From assembly GCA_963971305.1 (NCBI GenBank), contig OZ020303.1, positions 60,264,867-60,328,866 of the forward strand: a stretch of 64,000 nucleotides of DNA, read 5' to 3'. Numbering within the stretch: the stretch's first letter is position 1; every line of letters begins with the position of its first letter. The position numbers and the translations under genes are program-made. Source of the stretch: Arcuatula senhousia (Eukaryota; Mollusca; Bivalvia; Mytilida; Mytilidae). The notes beneath the pieces were generated by a model that did not search any database, was not told where the DNA came from, and saw only the letters and a program-made list of their open reading frames with translations. Shown here piece after piece: positions 35,750-47,922 of this stretch.

Positions 35750-36030
35750 GTCCTTTTTTATTGGACAATCACAGATCAGAATTCTAAAGGGCATTGATTG
35801 TGCACCATTGCTCGACGACTTGTTTCTTTTAATATTTATATGAATTATTTCTTACAATTATATTTAACTTTAAACCTTACCTGCCGTTATATTTATGATT
35901 CAATCCTCGAACGTGTGACTTTTTCAATTTCGTAAATATCTCCAGATTCTAGGAGAGCCGCTTCATCAAATCTAAGATCTACATCTCGAAATCCCATGAA
36001 CATTTTTAGATCTACATCGGAAAAAAACCC
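35750..36030 (+). pseudogene. Penelope-like fragment
   Basis: Nucleotide match to parts of 37850-38110: GCATTGATTGTGCACCATTG and a stretch around CAGATTCTAGGAGAGCCGC. Too broken for a frame. Confidence 0.55.
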
Positions 36031-36309
36031 CAAAGGAAGATTTTCAACTTTGGTCTGTGACAAGCTGTGGCAAACCAACATCTATGGTAATCTGAGAAAA
36101 GCAAAGGTGCCAAGACGAGCGAGAAAAGTACGAAGAAATAGACAACACAAAAACACAAAAATGCAAAAAAAAGACCAACTGAATAACAATCAACATCGCA
36201 AACTTAAGTCGTAACGACAGTGAACTCATGTAATTTTGAAGAGTAATTAGTTTCTTGCTCATGATCATGTTCATGTAAAGAAGGATAAAACAAAGGCATA
36301 TAAGAAATC

Positions 36310-36440
36310 GACATCTGCACTCATCCGAGAGATGGAAACCCAATATTTGTCTATGAGTGCATGTTTTCTATAGAATTTCTTCAGTGAACACAACAACCGA
36401 GGAGCAGCGTTATCCTGTGTTTACCATTTTTATGTTAAGC
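36310..36440 (-). pseudogene. Penelope-like fragment, 3' coding part
   Basis: Reverse complement resembles 32880-32980 (GCTCCTCGGTTGTTGTGTTC, GAAGAAATTCTATAGAAAAC, ATCTCTCGGATGAGTG). Confidence 0.55.
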
Positions 36441-36589
36441 ACAACGCTCTTCCATGAATCGCTCAACGTTCAATTGCACTACAGAGAAGAAGCAAAAATG
36501 ACATAAGTATAAAAAGGCAATTAACATTTTAAAGTAAGTATCAAATTATCAATATTTTTACCAAAAAAAACTTAATCCAAAGATTTTAT

Positions 36590-37745
36590 TTAAATTTCCA
36601 TTTCATAACCCTTATCCAATAAAGTTTTAAGCCAGTTTTTCATTCCCAAAGGATTGTTTTAAAATTCATTTGCTTTATAAACAACATTACTGTAGACATC
36701 GGGATAGGATATTCCCTTTACAATCAAAATTCGACGTGTACAGTTATTTGTTAATAAGGTATAGATATTGACGACTTCACTAATTTGTGGTAACGATATC
36801 CTGGTTTAAGTATTTTTTGTGTAATACACGGGTTTTTATCATTAAAATCAGACATACCACTGCAGATCCGAGCATATCTTACCAACTGTTAAATATATAC
36901 TCCGTAAGACGGAGCAAGTGGTACATCTCCCTCTAGAAAAGGAATTATTAAAAGTTTCAATGAGATGTTGTTTGTTGGGGTCTTTTTGTAATTTCGCCAT
37001 AAATTGGGATTCATAACAATTTAAGAAAAGGTCGACAATAAGTGGAACGCAATTAGTTCCCATAGGGAAAGTAAGGTTTAAAGAGAGAGCTAGACCACAA
37101 TTTTTTATGTATAGAAGTGATTGTAAGATTTCTGCTTCATATGAATCAAGAGACAACTAGCAAGCAAAGGTGCACAAAATATTCCCATTGATATCCCAAT
37201 TGTTTACTGAAAAATACGTCAATGAGTCTTTGAACAAAGCCTTTCTTTTGTTTCGATTTCGAGATATAAATCCAAATATGAAGCGGACCCTCCCTAAAAT
37301 CTCTCAAATTCCTGGGGATCATGGGGATATATGAAATGTAAATCGAGGGTTGTTTAAAGTGAAAGGACACCATCAATATAACGAAACGTGAGATTAAATA
37401 AAAAACAAATCTACAATCCAATTGTTCAGAAATGATTGTAAGAAGTTACGAAAAAGAGACAAATCGGCAAGCATAATGCACAATTCGTACCCATTGGGAT
37501 GCTAATTATCTGCCCGAAAATACGTTCAACAAAATGTACAAATATGTTGCAGACGATATGTCGTTGAGTATTTCTATAACTTGCTCTTCTGTGTATTTGT
37601 TCTTTTGACAATACTCATGAATGACAAAATCATTCATGTTATAATCGACAACCAGATTTTTGTACCTACGAAGAAAAACACGTTTAATCAACTGAACAAA
37701 ATGAGATTTTAGTTGTGCATGTGGAATTGAAGAAATCAAAAGTTG
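36590..37745 (-). pseudogene. Penelope-like reverse transcriptase relic
   Basis: Minus-strand frames contain FPMGTNCVPLIVDLFLNCYE (37000s), DSYEAEILQSLLYIKN (37100s), FVQRLIDVFFSKQLG (37200s), then another ISIPMGTNCALCLPICLF (37450s), so at least two copies or a rearranged one are present. Multiple stops. Confidence 0.65.
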
Positions 37746-37784
37746 TAATACTATTTCAAGATGAAAATGATTTAGTAACAGCGA

Positions 37785-38800
37785 GTGTTCTATAGAGAGT
37801 TCCTCTACCGTTCGTTTGTTCTTGCTGTCTTTTGTCTAAGGTTCTCAATGGGCACAAATTGTGCACCATTGTTTGTCGATTTGTTTCTTCATTCATATGA
37901 AGCGGACTTCTTACAATCACTTCTAGACAAAAAGGACCGGAAATTTGCTTTATCCTTCAATCTCACATTTCGTTATATTGGTGATGTCCTTTCACTAAAC
38001 AATCCTCGATTTGGTGACTATTTACATCTCATATATCCGAAGGAACTTGAGATAAAGGACACTACAGATTCTAGGAGGTCCGCCTCATATTTGGATCTAT
38101 TTCTCGAAATTGACACACTAGGAAGGCTTTGTACAAAGCTCTATGACAAACGTGATGACTTCAAATTTCCCTATCTGTGTAGCAACATTCCGTCCGCTCC
38201 AGCATATGGAGTTTACGTATCACAATTGATTCGTTATTCCAGAGCATGTGGGGAGTACAACGACCTCCTTGATAGAACAACACAGCCGACAAGCAAATTG
38301 TTAACACAGGGGTACGTTGCTCCCAGGTTGTTGTCATCACTCAAGAAATTTTACGGAAGACATCATGTGCTTGTATACAAATACGGGATTTCTATCTCTC
38401 ACCAACTCAGATGAATACAGATGTTGGTTTGACATAGAGTTTGATAATGTCATCCTTTCCGGATTTGACCAACACTAAATCGATCTTTGGCAACGTGACG
38501 GGTGGGCTATAGCAAGCAGGAACTGCTTATTCTTCCGGAGCACCTGAGTTCACTCTCGTTTCGACTTGAGTTCACGTTGCTGAATGCGGTTTTGTTGTTA
38601 TGTGTGTGTGTGTGTGTGTGTTTTATGTTGTTGTGTGGTTTGTTTCGTTATGATGATTTTTTGTCTACCGGTTTTGTCTTTGTCTTTACGGTTTTATTAT
38701 GTTGATTACCCCTTTGGTACACCTTCTCTGTAGAGGAATTGAACTTTGAGCGATTTGATTTTTATTGTGTGTTAATTTTGTACTTTGTCTGGGATTATTA
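37785..38800 (+). pseudogene. Penelope-like reverse transcriptase fragment, longest copy
   Basis: Frame 37785-38414 (209 codons) contains SMGTNCAPLFVDLFLHSYEA, FRYIGDVLSLNN, SASYLDLFLEIDTLGRL, CSNIPSAPAYGVYVSQLIRY and KKFYGRHH. The catalytic pair usually written YIDD reads YIGD here, so the active site looks broken. The 5' half and any GIY-YIG endonuclease are absent. A TG microsatellite lies just downstream (38600-38621). Confidence 0.75.
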
Positions 38801-38804
38801 ATAG

Positions 38805-39130
38805 GGGGAAGGTTGGGCTAAAAAAAACTAGTTAAACCCCGTCACGTTTTATATGTGCCTGTCCTAAGCCAGGCATCTTTGACCTATAGCCTTTGTTTGT
38901 CTTTTTGATGTTTTTTGTTCCTTGTTTAAAAGGGGGGTCTATCTTTGACTATTTCAGGACTGGATTTTAATTGTATGCTTTTTATTTAGACATTGGGCCT
39001 ATTGCAAAATGCCGAGCAGTGCCTACACTGGTCTCGTTGAAGTCTGCTGGTGGTTTTCCATTGTTTTTTTTCTAAATTTCCGCTTGTTATGTGAGCTGTG
39101 ACGCGTACACTTATTCCACATCTCATTATT
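38805..39130 (+). repeat. Non-coding tail associated with the Penelope-like copy
   Basis: Matches 6700-7040 in reverse. Follows the reverse transcriptase fragment directly, which suggests it is the 3' part of the same element. Confidence 0.6.
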
Positions 39131-39784
39131 TTTATAAAGTGGAGAATGTCGATTCATTATGCAGTTCTATTGAATTTTTTCTAAAATCCACATTTGATTG
39201 GCATATTTATATATATGACCATAATGACATATCATGGGTGAAACTAGATAAACTTTTTTTAATCTTAAAAATAATATTTATCTAGGCTCCATTTATTTTT
39301 CACCAGAAAACTCTCTTAACAAGGTAGAAGGCCTTGATGAAAGATACTCAAAATTACTATAGAAATATAAAATGTTATAGCCAGCTTGGTGATATTCTAC
39401 TTCAAGGCAACTTTAATGCATATACTAATACTACAGATGACTTTGTTATTTCTGATGAATCTACATGTACTTTACCAGAAGTGAATGATCTTAGATAAAC
39501 AAAAGATATTCATATGTATAGAAATAATCTTGATAAAAAAGTCTAAATAGAAGTGGTAAACTTTTACTTGATTTATGTAAAGAATGTAGTTTAAGAATTT
39601 TAAATGGAAGAAAAACCTGGTGATCCATTTGGCAACTATACATGTATCTCATATAATGGTTGAAGCCTTGTAGACTTCTCAATAGCATCCCCAGATCTAT
39701 TTAAGAATATTGGTATGTTCAAAGTACATGACTTCACTCCTATATCTGACCATTGTCCTATAAGTTGCTCAGTGTTCACTTGTT
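39131..39784 (+). pseudogene. LINE endonuclease region, broken (upstream half of a split LINE)
   Basis: Plus-strand pieces read LLQGNFNAYTNT, DPFGNYTCISYNG and FTPISDHCPIS, i.e. the GDFNA-like, central and SDHxP motifs of an APE-type endonuclease. Several in-frame stops. The element continues at 41432 after an inserted transposon. Confidence 0.78.
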
Positions 39785-41431
39785 AGCTCACCTGGACCGA
39801 AGGTCCATGTGAGCTATTGCCATCACTTGGCGTCCGTCGTCGTCCGTCGTCGTCCGTCGTCGTCGTCGTCCGTCGTCGTTAACTTTTCTTTGAAAATCTT
39901 CTCCTCCTAAACCACTGAAGGGATTGCTTTGAAACTTTGCACACTTCATCTATGGGATGTCCTCTACCAAGATTGCACAAATGGTGACCACTGTCCAAAC
40001 AACATGGCCGCCATTACTAAAAATAGACCAGGGGGGGTCAGACTACTGTTTTTAGCTTGTAAATCAAAAAGTATAAGAGATAGATGAAATCTGATGCCAT
40101 ACTGCTGCTTCAGCATCAAAAGTTCTACAAAAGTCTCCATTGAGTCAAAGTTGTCAGATGACCCCTTATAGGAGTTATGGCCCCTTAAAGGTGAAAAATA
40201 GCATTTTTTCGTGTTTTTGGATTATAGAATGAAAATTATTACAGATAGAGAAAAGTTGTTGCTTGCTTAAATGTTCAGCTCATTTAGCTCTACAAAATTT
40301 TCCATAGGGTCGAAGTTGTCAGATGACTCCTTATAGGGGTTACAGCCCCTTAAAGGCGAAAAATAGTGTTTTTGGCCTACACAATGAAAACTATTACAGA
40401 TAGAGAAAAGCTGTTGCTTGCTTAAATGATCAGCTCATTTAGCTTTACAAAAGTCGTCATAGGGTTGAAGTTGTCAGATGACCCTTTATAGGGGTTACAG
40501 CCCCTTAAAGGCGAAAAATAGTGTTTTTGGCCTATAGAATAAGAACTATTGCAGATAGAGAAAAGCTGTTGCTTGCTTAAATGTTCAGCTCATTTAGCTA
40601 TACAAAATTCTCCATAGGGTCGTAGTTGTCAGATGACCCCTTATAGGGGTTACAGCCCTTAATGGCTAAAAAATAGTGTTTTTGGCCTATAGAATGAAAA
40701 CTATTACAGATAGAGAAAAGCTGTTGCTTGCTTAAATGTTCAGCTAATTTAGCTCTACTAAATCGTTATAGGGTTGAAGTTGTCAGATGACCCCTTACAG
40801 GGTTTACAGCCCCTTAAAGGCGAAAAATAGTGTTTTTGGCCTATAGAATGAAAACTATTGCAGATAGAGAAAAGCTGTTGCTTGCTTAAATTTTCAGCTC
40901 ATTTAGCTCTACAAAAGTCTCTATATAGGGTTGAAGTTGTCAGATGACCCCTTATAGGGGTTACAGCCCCTTAAAGGCGAAAAATAGCGTTTTTGGCCTA
41001 TATAATGAAAACTATTGCAGATAGAGAAAAGCTATTGCTTGCTTAAATGTTCAGTTCATTTAGCTCTACAAAAGTCTCCATTTGGTCATAGCAGTCAGAT
41101 GACCCCTTATAGGGATAACAGCCCCTGAATAAACATCTTTTAATTTTGTTGGTTTATATAATGAAAATCATATCAGATAAAGAAAAGTGGTTGCTACTTT
41201 TAATGTTAATTTCATTAGAAGCTCTTAATTAAAAGTCTCTATAGAGTCAAAGTGTACAGACAGCCCTTAAAATAACATTTTGCACGTTTTTGGCCTACAG
41301 AATGAAAACTATTGCTGTAAGAGAAAAGCTGTTGCTTGCATAAATGTTCAGCTTATTCAGCTCTACAAAGTTCTTCATAGGGTTGACATCAAGACCAGGT
41401 GAGCGATTCAGGCTCCTGGGAGCCTCTTGTT
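39785..41431. mobile_element. Transposon with internal 155-bp tandem repeats, inserted in a LINE
   Basis: Left AGCTCACCTGGACCGAAGG, right ACCAGGTGAGCGATTCAGG. A CGTCCGTCGT simple repeat lies near the left end (39829-39887). About eight units of about 155 bp follow, sharing GTTGTCAGATGACCCCTTAT and AGATAGAGAAAAGCTGTTGC. Non-coding. A related fragment occurs at 62372-62600. Confidence 0.82.
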
Positions 41432-44140
41432 TTACTAGTTATTCCACCCCAACCCCAAAGACTAATCTTTATCATCTCCCTGAGAAATTTGTATGGAATA
41501 CAGAATCGATAGAGAATTTCAAAGAAAACATTCAAAGTCCCCAAGTAAAAGAAAAGATAAACACTTATATTGCTATGTATCACAAAGATAGTGAAACCTC
41601 AGTAGAACATTTAAATAAAATTCTTTACGAAACAGCCAAAAATTCTGCTAAATTGATAAGAAAAAATCCTAAAGGGAATAATAAAAAATCACCAAAACCA
41701 TATTTTACAGAATCTTGTCGTGAACTTTGTTTCACTGTTCAAAAATATTGCTCACTCACTAATAAGAACCCCGATAATGGTGAATACAGGAAAGCATTTT
41801 ACTCTTTCCGCTCTAAATATAGAAGACAATGCAGAAAAGAGAAGAAGAACTACAAAGCACACATATGTGACATCATAAATAGTAATCTGAATAAAGATCC
41901 AAAATAATTCAACAGAAACAAAAAATGAAGAATATTTTTGTGAGAAAGACTTTATTAATTTCTCCAAAAAAAAAATAACTTGGGTTCAAAAGCTAATAAT
42001 AATTTCCATAAACAAGTCATTTTAAACCTTAATAAACTCAAAGAAACTAACCTTAATAAAGTTCATACTTTAAATGATCAAATATCCACTGAAGAAATAC
42101 TTAAAGCTGTAAAAACACTAACAAATGGCAAATCAGCCGGAGCAGATTTTATCTCAAATGAAATGATAAAGAATGGAATACAAATTCTTCTTAATCCACT
42201 TTGTAAGCTATTCAATTTAGTTTTTTACTCATGCTCTTTTCCTTCTATTTGGAATGAGAGCTATATTTCCCTCATTTACAAAAAAAGGGGATAAGCTTGA
42301 CCCATCTAATTACTTAGTATAGAGGAATATCAATCACCTCCAATTTAGGTAAACTATTTAATAAAATTATACATGAGAGGTTGTATAAATTTCTTGATTC
42401 AAATAACCTTATAGATAAAAACCCAATAGGATTCAAACCTAAAGCCAGAACATCAGATCACATTTTTACATTAAAAGTCAATTATTGAAAACCATAAATC
42501 CAAAAAGAAGAAAGTTTTTGCAGCCTTCATAGATTTGAGAAAGGCTTTTGATACAGTTTGGCGAGAAGGTTTATTTTATACCTTTAAAAGCAAAAAATAA
42601 ATTTCCAGAAAAGATTTTTAACATCATTTATTCAATGTACCAAAATACAAAATGTAGAATTAAATTTCTATGTGGACTCGGTGAATATTTTCCCTCCATT
42701 TGTGGTGTCAAGCAAGGAAATGCCCTTAGCCCTACATTCTTTAATTTATATATAAATAAAATCACTTATGAGCTAATAAAAATAATACTGATCCAATTCA
42801 CATTGGTAATCTAAAGATAACTTCATTACTTTATGCAGATGACATAATATTGCTATCTGAAACTGAAGAAGGACTTCAAAATGCACTAGACATACTACAA
42901 ATTTTTTGTACATCATGGAAACTTGAAATAAACACACAAAAATCTAAAGTAATAGTTTTCAATTCAAATGGCAAAACTTTCCTTAATCAATTTAAAATAG
43001 GAGATAAATGAAACAGTAAAATCTTACTGTTACTTGGGAATCACTATAAAGTTTAATGGTAATTTAAATCTGTCCAAAACCAATTTGATGGATAAAGGCA
43101 GGAAAGTCTGGTATAAAATTAAGAAAGTTTTAACACTAAAAAACCCTTGCATTTTATTAGAAAAAATATTTGATACACTAGTTGTACCTATAATTCTATA
43201 TGGTAGTGAGATCTGGGGCAGTAAAAAACATACAATGACTCAGACCCATATGAAAATTTACATATTAAGTTCATAAAAGAAATGTTAGGCGTCCATTGTA
43301 AAACCACTAACATAGCTTGCTTAGCAGAAACAAATCGTACATTTCTACACATCAAAGTTAAACTTGGTATTATAAAATTTTAAATCATATCATAAGTTCC
43401 CCTAATACATTGGTCTGTGAAATACTGGAACAAATTAAACACAAAATGCCTGGCTTACACAAGTCAAACACTTGTTTAATACTTTAAGTTTTGGCAACAT
43501 CAATCAAGATTTTAACTGTGTAAAATTTCATTTACCCAAAATTGAACAACGGCTGGAAGACCAATTTGAACAAAATCTAAACTGTTCTCTTACATCATAT
43601 GAAAAACTGTCCTTCTTTCGCCAAGTATTTGTCCCATCAACTAGATCAATTTATATTTGTAAGGATAAAGGATTAAGTAAACTAAAATTAAGTGCTCATA
43701 CACTAGCCATTGAAAAGGGTAGACATAAAAACTCGTGTTTGCCTGTCATGTGACGGGGGCCACATTGAGGATGAATATCACTTCTTCTCTGTGTGCCCCC
43801 GCTATTCATCACTATTTAAGAAATGAATACTACAATAAAATTAAATTAAAAATGCCATTCCTTACTAACTGTAAATTTAATATCAAAGAAATTTCTTTTC
43901 TGCTTAATAGCAAAACTGAAATTGTCAAATTAACAGCCAGATTTATTAAAAGTTGCTTAAACATAAGATCAGAATGACTCCTTTTTAACTGTATTACCAC
44001 TGTCACACCATGAATATCATATAGATTATAACTTGTATATATAACTATATGTTTATTGTAAAAGTGACAGTCTTGTTTCATGCCTTAACCATTTATTGTA
44101 AATGTGTTTTCGCAAATAAATATTGTCTATTGTCTATTTT
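41432..44140 (+). pseudogene. LINE reverse transcriptase region, broken (downstream half)
   Basis: Frames in order: linker (41432-41907), LTNGKSAGADFISNEMIKNG (42120s), AAFIDLRKAFDTVW (42510s), GVKQGNALSPTFFNLYIN (42700s), SLLYADDIILLSETEEGLQN (42820s), then the C-terminal HTLAIEKGRH and a Cys/His motif ending in EDEYHFFSVCP (43780s). At least five frameshifts or stops. The 3' end carries a short tandem tail TATTGTCTATTGTCTATT (44121-44140). Confidence 0.85.
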
Positions 44141-45085
44141 TAGATTCTATATATATAGTCAAGACCATTGTGATGATGTGATCTTCAGTTTTTCCTGTAT
44201 GTCTTCCTTTTTTATAGAGAAACAACAATCGAAATACTTTTTAATGCCTCATTTTGATTTTTACAAAACTGAAAGAGGCTTACGGTTGTTCAGTTGGAAG
44301 ACCCAGCAATAAAACATTGCTTGTATGGATTTTTATGTAATTTTGGAATCCAATACAAGGATGGATTGTAATTAGTCAACAGGATGGTCAAAGGACAAAT
44401 TTTTAATGCAATTTCCAAAACGGGTATAAAAACAGATAATTTGGTGATGCGGTATATCGATATTTCATTCAGCAGCATTTGAATCGAAACATTGGAAGGT
44501 CAAAAACCAAAAGTAATGAATGAAATGTACTAAAAGCAAAAAGATTCGAACAGGGAAGCCAAATCCAGCACCGAAGATTTCGACGATGCATGTATTGCCA
44601 TGTATGTCTTTCTTTGACAGTATGGTTGCTGTATACGGGTGCTTTTACTGGAACGACCAACCCCTAATTCAGCTGTCAAATAGTCAATTGAAATGCTTTT
44701 GCAAAAACAAATTATGTTGTTTGGTGCTTTATCTGCAGATAAGACAACATATTCATCATTTAAGGTGGAAAATGTCTTGAAAATATCTGTGTTCTTGCAC
44801 TAGACAAAGTTCCTTTCAATTAAAGTCTCTCTGGTCATGTCATTACGAAGACCTTAGCATCGTGGTTCATATATAACCTTCTCCGCAATGCTTTTGCAAA
44901 AAAAGAAAATATAGGTTTAAAAGTCGATGAGGTGGTTGGTTTTGAAAAAAAAATCTAGTCTGGTGGTTTAGCTTTGAGGTCGTTGATTGTTTGAACCCTT
45001 AGGTGCAATAGTGGACGTATATGCATAAGAAATGATGGCAATACTTTTGAAATAATGTATAGAACAGAATTTTTTGGTGTTTACA
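44141..45085. other. Intergenic with a Penelope-like scrap
   Basis: Minus strand near 44290-44400 encodes PSLYWIPKLHKNPYKQ, a piece of the same Penelope-like family. The rest is not recognised. Confidence 0.45.
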
Positions 45086-45462
45086 CTCCTAGGAACACGC
45101 GAATCGATCCAGGTAATTTTTACTAAACTCCGCAAAAGATTTCTCATATATAATCAACTGCATTAACTTAATACTTATCAAAGCAAATCGAAATCATTAA
45201 GGCTGTGCTTGTTCGAAATACAAATTGTACGTTCGTCAAATTATTAAATTGTCGAACTCATGAAACTTAAACATTCCCCAATTAACACCAGTTTTAAATA
45301 AATGGTTAATGCGGAGATCCACTACGGCTTTCCATGCGACATAAAATTAGGGTTATGAAAAATCCGTAACATGTTAGTAAAAATCTTTAGACTCTATTCG
45401 CCTACATAAAGTGTTAGTAAAAATTACCTGGCTCGATTTGAGTGTTCCTTGGAGTGGTTTAG
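45086..45462 (-). mobile_element. Intact MITE, about 375 bp, with long inverted ends
   Basis: Left CTCCTAGGAACACGCGAATC, right (reverse complement) CTCCAAGGAACACTCAAATC; the inverted ends continue for about 40 bp (through CCAGGTAATTTTTACTAA). This is the intact reference for the split copy at 23357/31438. Confidence 0.82.
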
Positions 45463-46324
45463 CGTTGTCTAAATTTATAGCATGCAAACTATTTTTGTAG
45501 AAACGCGGAAGAGAAAAAGAAGCACTATATACGTGGGGAAGGCCTTGAATACTGATTGGGTTGAAGACTACGGACTGCTTCCCGTTGTGATCGATTTTTA
45601 GAATCTTCATAGTTTCAATTTGTAAAGTATTTTGACCTGCATCAATTGATATCTTGAAATTTACAATTCGAAGATGACTCTATATTTTCCGTTGGCCGTG
45701 CGTGTTTTCAAATGACATCTGCCTAGCGTTGAGACCGTACGTTGTCAGTGCGTATGGTAGACCAGGCAGTGTGAATACCAAGCAAACCCATTCGTAGCAG
45801 ACCAACCCTGTCCGTTAAAAAAAGATTGAACGAATTATTTATGCACGGGCCACAGCGGACGAGATCTAATTCTGTGAGTAGTTTCTGCGCATTAACATGC
45901 TCTATGCGATGGGATTGTGAGACCAAGTTGCCGATCACACTTCACGCCATGGCCCTCTGAAGTTGGCATTAAGTAGTTAATCCTGATACCAACATACCAA
46001 CAAGATCTACTGCTTATATTGTTTTTTTTTTCGACTTTCACTTAAAGCCGCACCATACTAACTATACTAATTCCTACACATTTAAAACTATTAACCTCTA
46101 TCGATATTTCTGTAATCTTTATGAGAAAAGATGCAGATAAGTCCTTTGCTCAACCGGCCTCTAACCAGGCCGAATGACATGCAGAAGTTTCCTTCTTTTT
46201 GTTTGTTTCCAATCAACGCTATCCAAAATACCCATGGAGAAACTCAGTTGCCAACCAATAGGATTTAATCTTGATCGTTCTCGAATTTGGCCAACTATAT
46301 TAAGTTCGAGTACCCGTAGCTTGA
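45463..46324. other. Intergenic, nothing recognised
   Basis: Somewhat less AT-rich than its neighbours. Only short frames without recognisable motifs. Confidence 0.35.
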
Positions 46325-46618
46325 GGTAGAAGGTAAAGGTAAATTTTTAACGTCGGTGAGTCAAACAGCTCTGAAGAGCTTTAGACCGACGGCAAGATTA
46401 AAACACGACCGTTTGGCTAGCAGCTGGGTCGCCATGCAGGCACGCCGTGTGCGAGGAAGGTCAGATATCCCAATTAGCTGGAAAATCGGTGAAACCCACG
46501 AGCAACGGTAGGTGCATGGAAACCTTGACACCTTGTGTGGGGCTCGAACCGACAGAGGTGTCAATATATGATTTAAAATCCATTGCCGTTTGATAACCAC
46601 TCGTCCACCGCGCTCTCA
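46325..46618 (-). mobile_element. tRNA-derived SINE
   Basis: Read on the minus strand it begins with a tRNA-like head: box A TGGACGAGTGG (46607-46597) and box B GGTTCGAGCCC (46550-46540), with a TTTTAAA anticodon-loop-like word between. The body runs to a short tail of TTTACC-like units near 46330. The head resembles Leu/Ser tRNA but does not fold as a complete tRNA. Confidence 0.7.
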
Positions 46619-47150
46619 ATATCTTGATATTGTGAAGGCAAGAAAGACAGCACTCGGCTTTTTTCACCGGCTTGATTGTTTATTTAGTTTAATATATCGC
46701 CTGTTCGGACACAAAATGCATGCTATACAAATTTTGCACCGAAATTATGCCACTAATGCCTTCAATTTGTCCGGCGACAGCAACTTTTGGCCGGTAATGA
46801 GCATCTCTGATTAGTACGTCGGACGTACTGACGCATAAAAAAAAATGTTGCATAGGGGAGCTTAAGTTCATTTCTAGTTAGTTAAAATTAAGGTTTTAAA
46901 GATAGAAATCTGTAAATGAGCCGACAAAATTATTATGCAATTTTTCGTAAAAATCCTGTTTGATACCATTTGAATTGTGCCTCTATATGTAAATAAGTGA
47001 CGTCTGTAATGAGGTGCCCATAGGAGATAATTTTTAAAATTTTCATTTCCATGTATTTTTGAACTTTTTTTCATCATAAATTATATTTTTGACCCCTTAA
47101 TTTTGCAAAAGAGCCGTGCATTATTAATCAATAGTACTTTTTCACTTGAT
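46619..47150. other. Intergenic, nothing recognised
   Basis: AT-rich; short frames only. Upstream flank of the reader gene. Confidence 0.35.
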
Positions 47151-47190
47151 TTACGTCAGTAAAAAAACCCAGATACCCTTTAGATAGCCT

Positions 47191-47240
47191 CAATGTTTCC
47201 CACAATGCAGTAACGGAAACAAAAACATACGCATGCGTAA
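47191..47240 (+). promoter_or_regulatory. Promoter motifs: ZNF143/THAP11-like and NRF1-like
   Basis: TTCCCACAATGCAG (47197-47210) resembles the ZNF143/THAP11 promoter motif (CCCAnnATGC core). ACGCATGCGT (47229-47238) is a perfect palindrome like the NRF1 site. Both lie 80-120 bp before the start codon; no TATA box. This is the expected layout of a housekeeping promoter. Confidence 0.55.
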
Positions 47241-47316
47241 TTGATTTTTGATCCCAAGAAGAAAGAAGATTTGTCGCATTCAAGAATAGACAGATATTTC
47301 ACTTATTCTATGAACA

Positions 47317-47922
47317 ATGCCCCTCGCTAAGTATAAAGCTGTTATTTTAGAATGTATAGACCTTCTGCGTCAAAGAAAAGCGCGTCCCGATTCATTGGGT
47401 ATCGCGCATTTAGTTGCGCGACGGCATGGCCTCAAAACGACGGAGACGGAAACTTATCTTGAACAACTTGTAGACATCGGCGAGGTTTTAAAAGTCGAAT
47501 TTAAAGGAAACACGAGCTACAGGGTTGCTTCAGACAGTAAAAGCATCAAACATGGCAAGAGAAGTTTGAACTCCGACGCTACGAACAAAAACATACTAGA
47601 AGCCCTTGGCGCACTGTGCGGCGGTACAGATGCGGACAAGGGTGCATCCGTGAAAGAAATAGAAAAGTGGTTTACAGCTAATACAGTAGAACCTAAATTG
47701 ACGAAGCAACAACTCACAGTCGCATTGGACAGAGAGGCAGATAACTTGGTCATTCAAAAGCTTGAGAGTGGAAATTACACATTGCAAAATGAAGCAACAA
47801 AGGAGAAAAAGAAAGGACAAAAAAGAAAGAACTTATCTCCAAAACCAGCAGTTAAAAATGCCGAACAATCCAATGATGAAGCCAGTCCTTTAAAAAGGGC
47901 AAGACCTTTATCGAAAAGGAAG
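47317..47922 (+). CDS. Reader gene exon 1: two winged-helix segments
   Basis: 202 codons, phase 0 out (donor GTTAAA, a weak match). ATG at 47317 in context AACAATGCC. Residues 4-75 hold [20 protein letters not shown] and a GNTSYRV wing, as in the SAMD1/KAT6 N-terminal winged helix. Residues 88-150 ([12 protein letters not shown] ... GNYTLQNE) look like the second, H15-like winged helix of KAT6. If the donor were not used, translation would stop at 47958. Confidence 0.92.

Noticed and set aside
46325..46618. A functional tRNA gene
   Set aside because: Box A and box B are good, but the acceptor and anticodon stems do not pair and the sequence continues into a SINE body.
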